In this document: positions 1 through 6,883 of the stretch, in pieces
How positions within the stretch are numbered: position 1 is the first letter of the stretch
How the letters are laid out: every line of letters starts with the position of its first letter
Origin: Chloroflexota bacterium
GTDB taxonomy: Bacteria > Chloroflexota > Chloroflexia > JAMDCE01
Assembly: GCA_023489135.1 (NCBI GenBank)
Contig: JAMDCE010000672.1
Span: 1-12,871 of the forward strand
Reading direction: 5' to 3'
Length of the DNA stretch: 12,871 nt
The notes under the pieces: model-generated
What the model was told of the DNA's origin: nothing
Database searches by the model: none
What the model saw: only the letters and a program-made list of their open reading frames with translations
Program-made: the position numbers and the translations under genes

Positions 1-123
1 AGCGCGGCGTACTGGAGTCCGCGCCTGTAAGGCCAGAACGAGGCCCATCACGAAAAAGGCAAGGCCGTATCCAATATAGACGGCCACGATATTGGCGATG
101 AGGAAGTGGCTGATCTGCTCCAC
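1..123 (-). CDS. Membrane sensor protein, N-terminal fragment
   Basis: Only the first 41 residues lie in the window; the gene runs off the left edge. I chose the GTG at 121-123 because an AAGGAGG Shine-Dalgarno (131-137, complement) sits 7 nt upstream. The peptide begins MEQISHFLIANIVAVYIGYG and continues as one hydrophobic helix (about residues 8-32) with the pattern Y-G-L-A-F-F-V-M-G-L, followed by a basic stretch (R35, R39, R40). This pattern is familiar to me from the first membrane helix of multi-helix sensor histidine kinases and diguanylate cyclases, so a membrane-bound signalling protein is likely, but no catalytic domain is visible. It is transcribed divergently from the receiver-hydrogenase operon and has its own sigma-54-like promoter, so it may sense a signal relevant to that operon. 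Any other polytopic membrane protein remains possible. Confidence 0.6.
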   Translation of the reverse strand, partial: MEQISHFLIANIVAVYIGYGLAFFVMGLVLALQARTPVRRA

Positions 124-256
124 GGCGCGGCCTCCTTGCCTTGCTTGTGGCGCCGGACTTTGACTGTGACTACCGGATCTCGATCGATCGCCTTTCTTGA
201 CGACGGCCCGAGTCTCGGTCAAGACTATATGCACTGACCCAGTCGTGCTTCCATCG

Positions 257-274
257 TAGCACAAACTATGCCAG
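257..274 (-). promoter_or_regulatory. Sigma-54 (-24/-12) promoter for the sensor gene
   Basis: Read on the minus strand, the site is CTGGCATAGTTTGTGCTA. It matches the RpoN consensus TGGCACGrNNNTTGCW with the correct 12-bp offset between the GG (271-272) and GC (259-260) doublets. Deviations are C-to-T and G-to-A in the -24 box and T-to-G in the -12 box. It is identical at 16 of 18 positions to the plus-strand site at 551-568. The predicted start of transcription is near 247, giving a leader of about 124 nt. Confidence 0.5.
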
Positions 275-288
275 TTCAAGCAGGTTGT

Positions 289-409
289 CTACCCTGGTAG
301 TTTCCAGAAAATTGCGCTCTTTTTGCTAAATCGCGCTTAACCTCTGAGAATAGCGCAAAATAAGTCATACTACCTCTACCCTGGTACTGTAACTTGTTTT
401 GTGCTCTTT
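289..409 (+). repeat. Two-copy degenerate repeat, 87-bp period
   Basis: CTACCCTGGTA occurs exactly at 289-299 and again at 376-386. A second block, TTGCGCTCTTT at 312-322, recurs as TTGTGCTCTTT at 399-409. Both blocks are displaced by exactly 87 bp, so they form one composite unit present twice, although the bases between the blocks have diverged. CTACC-CT-GGTAG in the first copy is itself a dyad. They could be paired operator sites or the remains of an old tandem duplication. Confidence 0.5.
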
Positions 410-442
410 CTTGAGCCTTTCACACAACACCGAAGTCTAGGG

Positions 443-482
443 GGAGATGAGCGTTTTCGCCGCGGCGAAAACGCTCATCTCC
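443..482. repeat. Perfect 40-bp palindrome, candidate enhancer site
   Basis: The two 20-nt arms are exactly complementary with no loop; the centre lies between 462 and 463 and the first mismatch is the 442/483 pair. The central 20 bp, GTTTTCGCCGCGGCGAAAAC, is identical to the centre of the palindrome at 10103-10154. It lies between two divergent promoters where no terminator is expected, and no T-run follows it on either strand. The centre is about 116 bp upstream of the predicted hydrogenase-operon start and about 216 bp upstream of the predicted sensor start, distances compatible with a sigma-54 enhancer. Confidence 0.75.
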
Positions 483-550
483 ATTCAGGAAGGTCAACTT
501 TTCTTGGGGCGGGAAAGGGGATTCAAAAAAAAGCGCAACAGGGATACGTT

Positions 551-568
551 CTGGCATAGTTCTTGCTA
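551..568 (+). promoter_or_regulatory. Sigma-54 (-24/-12) promoter for the receiver-hydrogenase operon
   Basis: CTGGCATAGTTCTTGCTA matches the RpoN consensus TGGCACGrNNNTTGCW, with TGGCA and TTGCT intact and the correct 12-bp offset between GG (553-554) and GC (565-566). Only the C and G of CACG deviate. The predicted transcription start is near 578, leaving a leader of about 128 nt before the ATG at 706. A palindromic candidate enhancer lies upstream, with an A8 tract between it and this promoter. Confidence 0.6.
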
Positions 569-705
569 GCAACCCAACGATTATTGCTTTCCATTCCCGC
601 CCAAGGTTTCATTCAGGTCTCGCATTCTTCCTTGTTACGTGCCAAGCATAGCGGGTTAACCGCTGGGTCGTTGAAGTGGTCCGTGTTAGCTAGAGGGAGG
701 GTGTT

Positions 706-1125
706 ATGGTCGCGAGAGGTCGTACACTCCTGGTAGTAGACTCCGATCCGAATTGTGTCGAGGCTTTGAGGCCACTCCTGGAGAAGCGGGTCCACCGCAT
801 CCTGGTGGCAACCTCCGGCCAAGAGGGGCTCCGGTATATCGAGCGTGAGAAACCCGACGTCATCTTGCTCGAGGCCATGCTGCCAGACGGCCTCCAGGGC
901 TTCCATCTCGTCTGGCAGCTCCGAAACCACCCTGATGAGTCTCTCCGATGTATCCCTGTGGTCGTCGCCACCTCTCTTCACAGCACTACGGACTTGCGCC
1001 TTTACCCGCACCTTGGCGACGCAGATTACCGGCCAGGAGAGTACTTGCCCGTGCAGGATTTCTTGGACAAGCCCGTCGCAGCGGAAGAACTGGCTCGCCG
1101 TCTCGAAACATTCCTCCAAGACTGA
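706..1125 (+). CDS. Stand-alone receiver-domain protein lacking the phospho-acceptor Asp
   Basis: A 139-residue protein made of one REC (CheY-like) domain without an output domain. The ATG at 706 follows a GAGGGAGG ribosome site (693-700). The fold signature is clear: beta-1 TLLVVDSD, KPDVILLEAMLP, the conserved Thr (T89) in VVVATS, and the Lys (K122) of FLDKPV. However, the usual phospho-acceptor Asp is Glu (E56, codon GAG), and the second residue of the acidic pair that binds Mg2+ is Ser (D12-S13 instead of DD). D14 might compensate. It therefore probably cannot be phosphorylated normally and may be locked in one state or act as a partner-binding module. It is the first gene of the hydrogenase operon, 65 bp before the beta subunit. 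Receivers ending LPVxxFLDKP often lie beside hydrogenase or Nuo-like genes in anaerobes (from memory). Confidence 0.85.
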   Translation: MVARGRTLLVVDSDPNCVEALRPLLEKRVHRILVATSGQEGLRYIEREKPDVILLEAMLPDGLQGFHLVWQLRNHPDESLRCIPVVVATSLHSTTDLRLYPHLGDADYRPGEYLPVQDFLDKPVAAEELARRLETFLQD

Positions 1126-1190
1126 TCTTCCCAGACGCTTGTCGCCTATGGGAAAGTGAGGGTAGATTGCCTAGAAGAAGCGCGAGAACT

Positions 1191-2276
1191 GTGACCACCG
1201 TAGACAAGGAAAGCCTTTTCAAGCTCCTGGAGGTTCTTCTCAAGGATTACGAGGTCATCGCACCAACGGCAAAGCAGGCTGGGATCATGTTCGAGAGGAT
1301 CGGAAGGCCCGATGAGTTGGCCAGAAGCTACCGTGACTTTCAAGTGCCAGGTGAATACAGGCTACAGAAGGACGGTGACGGCACCATCTTCCGTTACTCC
1401 AACGGCCAGAACTCTCTTAAATGGTTCCTCCACCCGCCTGAGCAACTCCTTTTCAAAGGAGAACTGGGCGGGGGCCACGGCGATCTAGTGGAAGAGCCCG
1501 GACCGGCCCGCCCGGTAGCCTTGTTCGCTTTGAGAGCGTGCGATATCGCCGCTCTGGAAGTTCTGGATCGCGTATTCCTTTTGGATGATGTCAAAGACAG
1601 CGCCTACCGGAAGCGGAGGGAGGGGGCCTTTGTCGTAGCTCTGAGCTGCACCGAGCCCGGCGATCTTTGTTTCTGCTCTTCTATGGGAACGGGCCCTCGC
1701 CCTTGGGAGCTGTACGACCTTAACCTCGTCGAGCTTTCTGACCGGTTTCTGGTGGAAGCCCGCACAGACAAGGGTCGTAGCGTCTTGACGCGGCTTCCCT
1801 CGCGGCCGGCTAACAAGGAGGACAGGGCCATTGCCGACAGACTCCTGAACGAGGCTGCGGGCAAGATGGGAAGACACCTGAACACCCAGAATCTGCCCGA
1901 GATCCTTCTCGATAGCCTGGAACACCCCTATTGGGACGTGATGAAAAACTGGTGTGTGGGCTGTGCCAACTGCACCATGGTTTGTCCAACCTGCTTCTGC
2001 AACACCATTTACGATGACGTCGATATCAATACTTTGACCGTGGAGCGGCAGCGCCTCTGGGAGACGTGCTTCACCCTCCAATTCGCCCAAGTCCATGGCT
2101 GGAACTTTCGGGATGAACTGAGGGAGCGGTACCGGCACTGGCTGTGTCACAAACTCAGCTACTGGGTGTCGCAGTACGGCGTCTTTGGCTGCGTCGGATG
2201 CGGGCGTTGCCTGGCCTGGTGTCCCGTGCGGATTGATATTACGCAGGTCGCTGCTACAGTGAGAGGGAGTCGGTGA
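1191..2276 (+). CDS. hydB: [NiFe] hydrogenase group 3b beta subunit (two 4Fe-4S)
   Basis: A 361-residue soluble iron-sulfur protein of the hydrogenase/sulfhydrogenase beta-subunit family, also related to anaerobic sulfite reductase subunit A. The C-terminal third carries two ferredoxin-type motifs of Cx2Cx2Cx3CP: C255, C258, C261, C265 (WCVGCANCTMVCP) and C334, C337, C340, C344 (GCVGCGRCLAWCP). The N-terminal part includes the family's RACDIAAL segment. It should pass electrons between the small subunit and the flavin subunit. The start is uncertain. GTG at 1191 gives the usual N-terminus (MTTVDKESLFKLLEVLLKDY) but has a weak ribosome site; TTG at 1167, with GAGGG just upstream, would add eight residues. 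The frame stays open back to 948, but that stretch overlaps the receiver gene and does not resemble the family. The stop overlaps the next gene's ATG by one base. Confidence 0.87.
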   Translation: MTTVDKESLFKLLEVLLKDYEVIAPTAKQAGIMFERIGRPDELARSYRDFQVPGEYRLQKDGDGTIFRYSNGQNSLKWFLHPPEQLLFKGELGGGHGDLVEEPGPARPVALFALRACDIAALEVLDRVFLLDDVKDSAYRKRREGAFVVALSCTEPGDLCFCSSMGTGPRPWELYDLNLVELSDRFLVEARTDKGRSVLTRLPSRPANKEDRAIADRLLNEAAGKMGRHLNTQNLPEILLDSLEHPYWDVMKNWCVGCANCTMVCPTCFCNTIYDDVDINTLTVERQRLWETCFTLQFAQVHGWNFRDELRERYRHWLCHKLSYWVSQYGVFGCVGCGRCLAWCPVRIDITQVAATVRGSR

Positions 2277-3172
2277 TGGCACGAACCACTTCAGCCGTAA
2301 GGGCGGTTATCGAACGAAAAGGATTGGCTGAGATCAATCCCCTCCGGCCAGTCGACGCCGTCGTCGTCGACGTCGAGAAGGAGAGTTACAACACCAATAC
2401 TTACACTTTTGTTTTCCAGGACCGCAACCTACAGGAGCGCTACCGGTTTAGGCCGGGGCAGTTCAACCAACTCAGCATCCTTGGCTATGGAGAGGCGCCC
2501 ATTTCGCTGAGCTCCAACCCCGAGGTGCATGACCTTTTTCAGCACACTATCCGGATATTGGGCGATGTCACCGGGGCAGTGGGCCGTCTGGGGAAGGGTG
2601 ATGTGGTGGGCCTGCGGGGTCCCTATGGGCAAGGCTGGCCGATGGATGAGGCCAAGGGTAAAGACATCCTGGTTGTGGCTGGAGGATTGGGGATAGCCCC
2701 CTTGAGACCGGCCATCGAGTACGTCCTGCAGCACGCTGGCGATTACGGACAGATGACCATTCTCTTCGGTGGAAAGACGCCGAACGACCTGCTTTACTGC
2801 CGCCACTACGATCGCTGGAACTCCCAGCCGAAGAGCAAGCTCCTGGTTTCCGTCGATCGCCTGGAAGGCCTGCGACGACCATGGACGCTGAACGTGGGGG
2901 TCGTATCCACGTTGTTCGACAAGGACGGTCTGTCTCCCCACACCAGCCTGGCTTTCATCGCCGGGCCAGAGGTAATGATGCGCTTCGCCATCGTGGACCT
3001 TCTCAAGAGAGGGTTTCCGCCTGACCGTCTGTTCCTCACGATGGAGAGGCGGATGGAGTGCGGGATTGCGCAATGCGGTCACTGCTACCTTGGCCCCAAG
3101 TACGTCTGCAAAGACGGTCCAGTCTTCCGCTACTCCGAAGTCCGGAATCTTCTCCCTGTGGAGGGAATCTAG
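2276..3172 (+). CDS. hydG: [NiFe] hydrogenase group 3b gamma subunit (FAD/NAD(P), 2Fe-2S)
   Basis: A 298-residue ferredoxin-NADP reductase-like protein, the diaphorase subunit that exchanges electrons with NAD(P)H. RPGQF (residues 59-63) and EAPISLSS form the flavin-binding region. AGGLGIAPLRP (from residue 135) is the nucleotide-binding glycine-rich loop. The C-terminus has four cysteines, C262, C267, C270 and C278, in the Cx4Cx2Cx7C pattern of the 2Fe-2S cluster in the PyrK/HydG family. The ATG at 2276 overlaps the upstream stop (TGATG) and follows GAGGGAG at a good distance; a GTG one codon earlier is possible. Tight coupling to both neighbours supports a single hydrogenase operon. Whether NADP+ or NAD+ is preferred cannot be read from the sequence. 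Confidence 0.92.
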   Translation: MARTTSAVRAVIERKGLAEINPLRPVDAVVVDVEKESYNTNTYTFVFQDRNLQERYRFRPGQFNQLSILGYGEAPISLSSNPEVHDLFQHTIRILGDVTGAVGRLGKGDVVGLRGPYGQGWPMDEAKGKDILVVAGGLGIAPLRPAIEYVLQHAGDYGQMTILFGGKTPNDLLYCRHYDRWNSQPKSKLLVSVDRLEGLRRPWTLNVGVVSTLFDKDGLSPHTSLAFIAGPEVMMRFAIVDLLKRGFPPDRLFLTMERRMECGIAQCGHCYLGPKYVCKDGPVFRYSEVRNLLPVEGI

Positions 3173-3174
3173 CC

Positions 3175-3945
3175 ATGGAAGAGAGAAAACTGAGCCTGGC
3201 CGTGTACAAGTTCACCTCTTGCGACGGCTGTCAGCTATCCATCCTTGACTGCGAAGACCAGCTAGTGACTTTGGCCAGGGCCATGAGCATATCCTTCTTT
3301 CTGGAGGCGAAAAGGGATTTCAAGCCTGGGCCCTACGATGTGGCCCTGGTCGAAGGTTCCGTCTCTACCGCCGAAGAGGTCGACCGGGCCAAGGCCATTC
3401 GCGACCAGGTTGGACTGTATATAGCCTTCGGGGTCTGCGCAACGGAAGCCGGGATCCAGGGCCTGCGAAACAGAGGAAACTTCCGCAGGATGAAGGAGTA
3501 CGTCTACCCCAACGCCGATATCGTATCTTGCCTTCCTACCTCGAGGCCTCAGCACGACGTGGTGAAGGTCGATTTTGACCTTCCTGGCTGTCCCCCCAAC
3601 CGCTTTCAGATCCTAGACGTCCTGATGCAGGTCATGCTGGGTAGGAAGCCAAGCTTGCCAACTTACGCCGTCTGCTTGGAGTGCAAGCGTATGGGCAATA
3701 CTTGCGTGCTGGTGGCAAAGAATCTTCCCTGCATGGGGCCGGTCACGCAAGGTGGCTGTGGAGCCCTCTGTCCGAGCTTCGATCGGGATTGCTATACTTG
3801 CTTTGGCCCCGTGGATGATCCTAAGCCAACCAGTTTTGTCAAAGAGTTAAGGATGAGGGGTCTCTCTACCGAGGAAATAGATCGGCGGTTCCACAAGATC
3901 GCGCCGGCGACGTTCGATGAGGCCTTCGAAAGAGAGAGAACATGA
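3175..3945 (+). CDS. hydD: [NiFe] hydrogenase group 3b delta (small) subunit
   Basis: A 256-residue electron-transferring small subunit. The proximal 4Fe-4S ligands are C16 and C19 (TSCDGC), C88 (GVCAT) and C139 (GCPP). Further clusters can be formed by C167 and C170 (VCLEC), C177, C186 (LPCMGP), C195, C199, C206 and C209, as in three-cluster small subunits. There is no Tat signal peptide and no membrane anchor, so the enzyme is cytoplasmic, as expected for group 3. The ATG at 3175 begins two bases after the gamma-subunit stop, with a GGAGGG ribosome site about 10 nt upstream inside the end of gamma. Its stop overlaps the large-subunit ATG by four bases (ATGA), typical of translational coupling between subunits made in equal amounts. 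Confidence 0.93.
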   Translation: MEERKLSLAVYKFTSCDGCQLSILDCEDQLVTLARAMSISFFLEAKRDFKPGPYDVALVEGSVSTAEEVDRAKAIRDQVGLYIAFGVCATEAGIQGLRNRGNFRRMKEYVYPNADIVSCLPTSRPQHDVVKVDFDLPGCPPNRFQILDVLMQVMLGRKPSLPTYAVCLECKRMGNTCVLVAKNLPCMGPVTQGGCGALCPSFDRDCYTCFGPVDDPKPTSFVKELRMRGLSTEEIDRRFHKIAPATFDEAFERERT

Positions 3946-5234
3946 GCGAGAAGCGAATCGAAGTCGAGGCTCTGTCGCGAGTGGAAGGGGAAGGCGGCGT
4001 GAGCATCGCCGTTCGGGATGGAGAGATAACCGACCTGCGCTTGCGGGTTTTTGAGCCCCCGCGCCTGTTCGAAGGATTCCTCTTGGGGCGGACTTATGAT
4101 GAATTGCCCGATATGGTGGCGAGAATATGCGGCATCTGCCCGGTGGCCTACCAGATGAGCGCCGTCCACGCGGCCGAAGATGCCTTCGGCATACGGATCG
4201 ACGGGGCGCTAAGGAAGCTCCGGCGCCTTTTCTACTGCGGCGAATGGATCGAAAGCAATACTCTGCACATCTACTTGCTGGCCGCGCCAGATTTCCTGGG
4301 CTACGAGAGTGTTTTCCCTCTGGCCGAAAAGGACCCAGAGATAGTTAAGAAGGGGCTTCATCTAAAGAGAGCGGGTAACGACATCGTCTCGTTCGTCGGG
4401 GGGCGAGAGATTCACCCCGTTTCCACCGCCGTCGGCGGCTTCACCAAAGTGTTGCCACGGGCGGACATGCTTCGGTTGATCGATACTCTGGAACGGGCCC
4501 GAGAGGAAGCTCTGGACACGGTCGCCTGGGTGGCCAGTTTCGACTTCCCTGATTTCAGCAGGGATACCGAGTTCGTTTCGCTCTCTCATCCGGACGAGTA
4601 TCCCATGAACGAGGGCCGTATCGTCTCCAGCAAAGGTTTGGATATTGCCGTGTTCGAATTCGAAGACTGGTTTATCGAGGAACAAGTGCCTCACTCCACT
4701 GCTCTCCAGTCTTACATTAGGGGCAGAGGGGCCTATTTCGTCGGCCCGCTGGCTAGGGTGAACCTCAACTTCTCCAAGCTCAGGCCCATCGCGCAGGAGG
4801 CCGCTCGAAGGGCCGGCATCTCTTTTCCGAACTCCAATCCCTTCGTGAGCATCGTCGCCCGAGCCCTGGAAGTCCTCCATTGCGTCGACGAGGCTCTGGA
4901 CATCGTTCGAGGCTACGAGCCTCCGGAGGAGGCGATTGTGCCCTGCAGGCCGCGAAAGGGTAGGGGATTCGGTCTCACCGAGGCGCCGAGGGGTAGCCTG
5001 TACCATCGCTACGATTTCGACAAGAAGGGCAGAATCCTTGCGGCTAAGATCATGCCCCCGACAGCACAAAACCAGCGCCAGATCGAGGAGGACCTACGAG
5101 CTTATGTGCCGGGGGTCATCGACTTGCCTTTGCCGGAGGCCACGCTGAAAAGCGAGATCGTGATACGGAATTACGATCCCTGCATTTCTTGCTCCACTCA
5201 TTTCCTGCGGTTGGATGTAATTAGAACTCAGTAG
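3942..5234 (+). CDS. hydA: [NiFe] hydrogenase group 3b alpha (large, catalytic) subunit
   Basis: A 430-residue catalytic subunit. The four NiFe ligands are present: C63 and C66 in RICGICP, and C414 and C417 in DPCISCSTH. After H420, the expected maturation cleavage point, there is a ten-residue tail (FLRLDVIRTQ), so a nickel-dependent endopeptidase is probably needed. No protease or hyp accessory gene lies in the window. With the beta, gamma and delta subunits directly upstream in that order, the arrangement matches archaeal and bacterial group 3b bidirectional NAD(P)-linked hydrogenases (sulfhydrogenases). The enzyme would either dispose of reductant as H2 or take up H2 to make NAD(P)H; direction cannot be decided from sequence. 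Length is normal for the family, and the start overlaps the delta subunit by four bases. Confidence 0.94.
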   Translation: MSEKRIEVEALSRVEGEGGVSIAVRDGEITDLRLRVFEPPRLFEGFLLGRTYDELPDMVARICGICPVAYQMSAVHAAEDAFGIRIDGALRKLRRLFYCGEWIESNTLHIYLLAAPDFLGYESVFPLAEKDPEIVKKGLHLKRAGNDIVSFVGGREIHPVSTAVGGFTKVLPRADMLRLIDTLERAREEALDTVAWVASFDFPDFSRDTEFVSLSHPDEYPMNEGRIVSSKGLDIAVFEFEDWFIEEQVPHSTALQSYIRGRGAYFVGPLARVNLNFSKLRPIAQEAARRAGISFPNSNPFVSIVARALEVLHCVDEALDIVRGYEPPEEAIVPCRPRKGRGFGLTEAPRGSLYHRYDFDKKGRILAAKIMPPTAQNQRQIEEDLRAYVPGVIDLPLPEATLKSEIVIRNYDPCISCSTHFLRLDVIRTQ

Positions 5235-5281
5235 GGGCTCACAAAGAGAGATTCGGCTTCGCTTTGTCCCTCCCCAGTTTT
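5234..5281 (+). terminator. Possible terminator after the hydrogenase operon
   Basis: GGGG (5234-5237) and ACAAAG (5241-5246) can pair with CTTTGT (5262-5267) and CCCC (5272-5275), followed by TTTT at 5278-5281. The stem is interrupted by unpaired bases and the T-run is short, so this is only a moderate candidate. Its position directly at the hydA stop codon fits the end of the operon. Confidence 0.35.
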
Positions 5282-5339
5282 GAGTTGACCATCTGCGCCC
5301 CGAGATAGCGAGATTCTGAGTGCTTCCGAGGAGGGAGCT

Positions 5340-6734
5340 ATGAGACGAAGAAGCTTCACTCAAACTCTGAGTCGAGCCTTCCGTCTGTTTTTGGCGATGT
5401 TGGCGGTGGTGCTCTCGCTGGGGACGGTAGCGTGCGCCCGCGCGGGCCTGACCCCAACTTCAACTGCGGACCAATCGTTTCAGGCGACACCCGGCCAGCC
5501 TACTGTCGAGGTTTCGACCACCCCGACTGGAGACCCGTCTCAGGAATTCGCAGGAACTATCCTTATTGGCTCTTCGACCTCGCTCACCGGTTCCCTCGCC
5601 GCGGAGGCCAACCTTACCTTGAACGGCTCCAGGCTAGCCATTGACGAATACAACAAGGCCGGCGGCATCAGCGTCGGCGGGAAACGCTACAAGCTGGAGC
5701 TTAAGTCTTACGATGATGCAGGCAATGCAGACGCCACAGTGAAGTTGATCGATCGGTTAATCAATGAGGATCGCGCGCAGTTCCTGCTCTCCCCCTATGG
5801 TTCCAACCAGGTGCAAGCGGGCGCTCCAATCAGCGAGAAGAACAAGGTCCTTATGATCAATACCGGCGGGGCGGCCGATTCCATTTTCGCCAGCGGCTTC
5901 AAATACCTTTTCAGCACCATGGTGCCCGCTTCAAAGTACCTTGTCTCGACCATCGATCTGGCCCTGGCCCAGACGGACCCGCCGGTCAAGAAGATCGCTC
6001 TCATCGGGGTCGACGATCTGTTCTCCGTCACAGCGCTGGAGGCCACTGAGAAATATTCCAAATCCAAAGGCCTGGAGGTAGTTTACAGCGCCAAGTACTC
6101 GCAGGCGACTCAGGACACTTCGCCTCTCCTGACTGCGATCAGGGAACAGCAGCCAGATGCCCTGTTTGGTTCCGGCCACCTGGAGGACGCCGTCCTGACC
6201 GTCCAGCAGGCCAGAGAGGTCGGCATTGAGGTGAACCTGCTGGGATTCACGATCGGACCGGCGACGCCGGACTTCGTGAAGTCATTGGGTGAGGAGGCCA
6301 ACTACATCCTGGGGCCGACCGCTTGGTCGCCCCAGCAGCAGATCAGCGGCGACGACGTCTTCAAGACCTCGGAGAGCTTCGCCAGGCTCTATCAGGAGCG
6401 CTTCAACGAAGCCCCGACTTACCAGTCGGCCTTCGGTGCAGTCGGTGTGGTGGCGCTGGCGAAGGCCATCGAAGCAGCCAACTCGATTGACACGGAGAAG
6501 GTGCGCGAGGCCTTAATCAACCTCGACGCCGACACCTTTTGGGGCAAGGTGAAGTTCAATGAGCAGCAGGTCACGGCTGATCATCCAATGTTAGTCGAGC
6601 AGATCCAAAACGGCGAGCACGTCCTGGTTTGGCCGGCCGACGTCGCCATTGGCCGGCTCCTTTATCCAATCCCTAGCTGGAATCAGCCCGACCCGGATCT
6701 GCCAAGAACTGGGGGAAATGAGAGGCATAGGTGA
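5340..6734 (+). CDS. ABC transporter substrate-binding lipoprotein (branched-chain amino acid type)
   Basis: A 464-residue extracytoplasmic solute receptor of the Leu/Ile/Val-binding (periplasmic-binding type 1) family. Residues 1-31 form a signal peptide (basic RRR, then a hydrophobic core) ending before C32 in LGTVAC. The lipobox is imperfect because position -3 is Thr. A Thr/Pro/Ser-rich linker (about 36-67) precedes the domain, which starts with the typical TILIGSSTSLTGSLAAEA and continues through LAIDEYNKAGGI and DDAGNADATVKLIDRLI. The ATG at 5340 follows GGAGGGAGC (5330-5337). The ligand may be an amino acid, amide, urea or aromatic acid and cannot be named. No permease or ATPase genes follow, so it is an orphan here; a GYD-domain gene comes next in the same direction. 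Confidence 0.9.
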   Translation: MRRRSFTQTLSRAFRLFLAMLAVVLSLGTVACARAGLTPTSTADQSFQATPGQPTVEVSTTPTGDPSQEFAGTILIGSSTSLTGSLAAEANLTLNGSRLAIDEYNKAGGISVGGKRYKLELKSYDDAGNADATVKLIDRLINEDRAQFLLSPYGSNQVQAGAPISEKNKVLMINTGGAADSIFASGFKYLFSTMVPASKYLVSTIDLALAQTDPPVKKIALIGVDDLFSVTALEATEKYSKSKGLEVVYSAKYSQATQDTSPLLTAIREQQPDALFGSGHLEDAVLTVQQAREVGIEVNLLGFTIGPATPDFVKSLGEEANYILGPTAWSPQQQISGDDVFKTSESFARLYQERFNEAPTYQSAFGAVGVVALAKAIEAANSIDTEKVREALINLDADTFWGKVKFNEQQVTADHPMLVEQIQNGEHVLVWPADVAIGRLLYPIPSWNQPDPDLPRTGGNERHR

Positions 6735-6883
6735 GAATGACACTTCAATTCACACAGAAATTCCCTAAGAGGAGGATGGCCGGAAAGGTCATCTGGTCGG
6801 CCTGCCTATCTGCTAGCAAGATAAGGGATCGTCGGAGATTCCTGGCAGAACTTGCCACTAAAGGTTGAAAGGAGGACAGGGAA

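Larger units (their letters stand above)
124..705. other. Divergent intergenic regulatory region
   Basis: A 582-bp region between divergent genes with no convincing ORF. It holds a minus-strand -24/-12 promoter (257-274), a plus-strand -24/-12 promoter (551-568), a perfect 40-bp palindrome (443-482), two 87-bp-spaced copies of a degenerate repeat unit (289-322 and 376-409), a 7-bp inverted pair TTGCGCT/AGCGCAA (312-318 and 352-358), and a run of eight A's (525-532) between the palindrome and the plus promoter that could bend the DNA. The two predicted leaders are similar in length, about 124 nt (minus) and 128 nt (plus). Confidence 0.7.

Noticed and set aside
443..482. Palindrome as a rho-independent terminator
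   Set aside because: It has no loop and no T-run on either side, and it lies between divergent promoters where no transcript is expected to end.
948..1190. N-terminal extension of hydB back to an ATG at 948
   Set aside because: The extension overlaps the receiver gene in another frame, is Arg/Pro-rich without family similarity and has no ribosome site. The protein begins normally near 1191.
1485..2282. Long open frame of 265 codons on the minus strand opposite hydB
   Set aside because: It lies wholly opposite a gene with clear Fe-S motifs, has no family resemblance and no ribosome site; it is a shadow of the plus-strand codon bias. The same holds for 2429-3082 and 4362-5069.
6843..6857. TGGCAGAACTTGCCA before the GYD gene as a sigma-54 promoter
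   Set aside because: The GG-to-GC offset is 10 bp rather than 12 bp. It is better described as a 15-bp dyad (TGGCA-N5-TGCCA) of unknown meaning.
6776..6868. 30-codon ORF between the solute-binding protein and GYD genes
   Set aside because: GGAGG directly abuts the ATG, leaving no spacer, and the peptide shows no recognisable motif.
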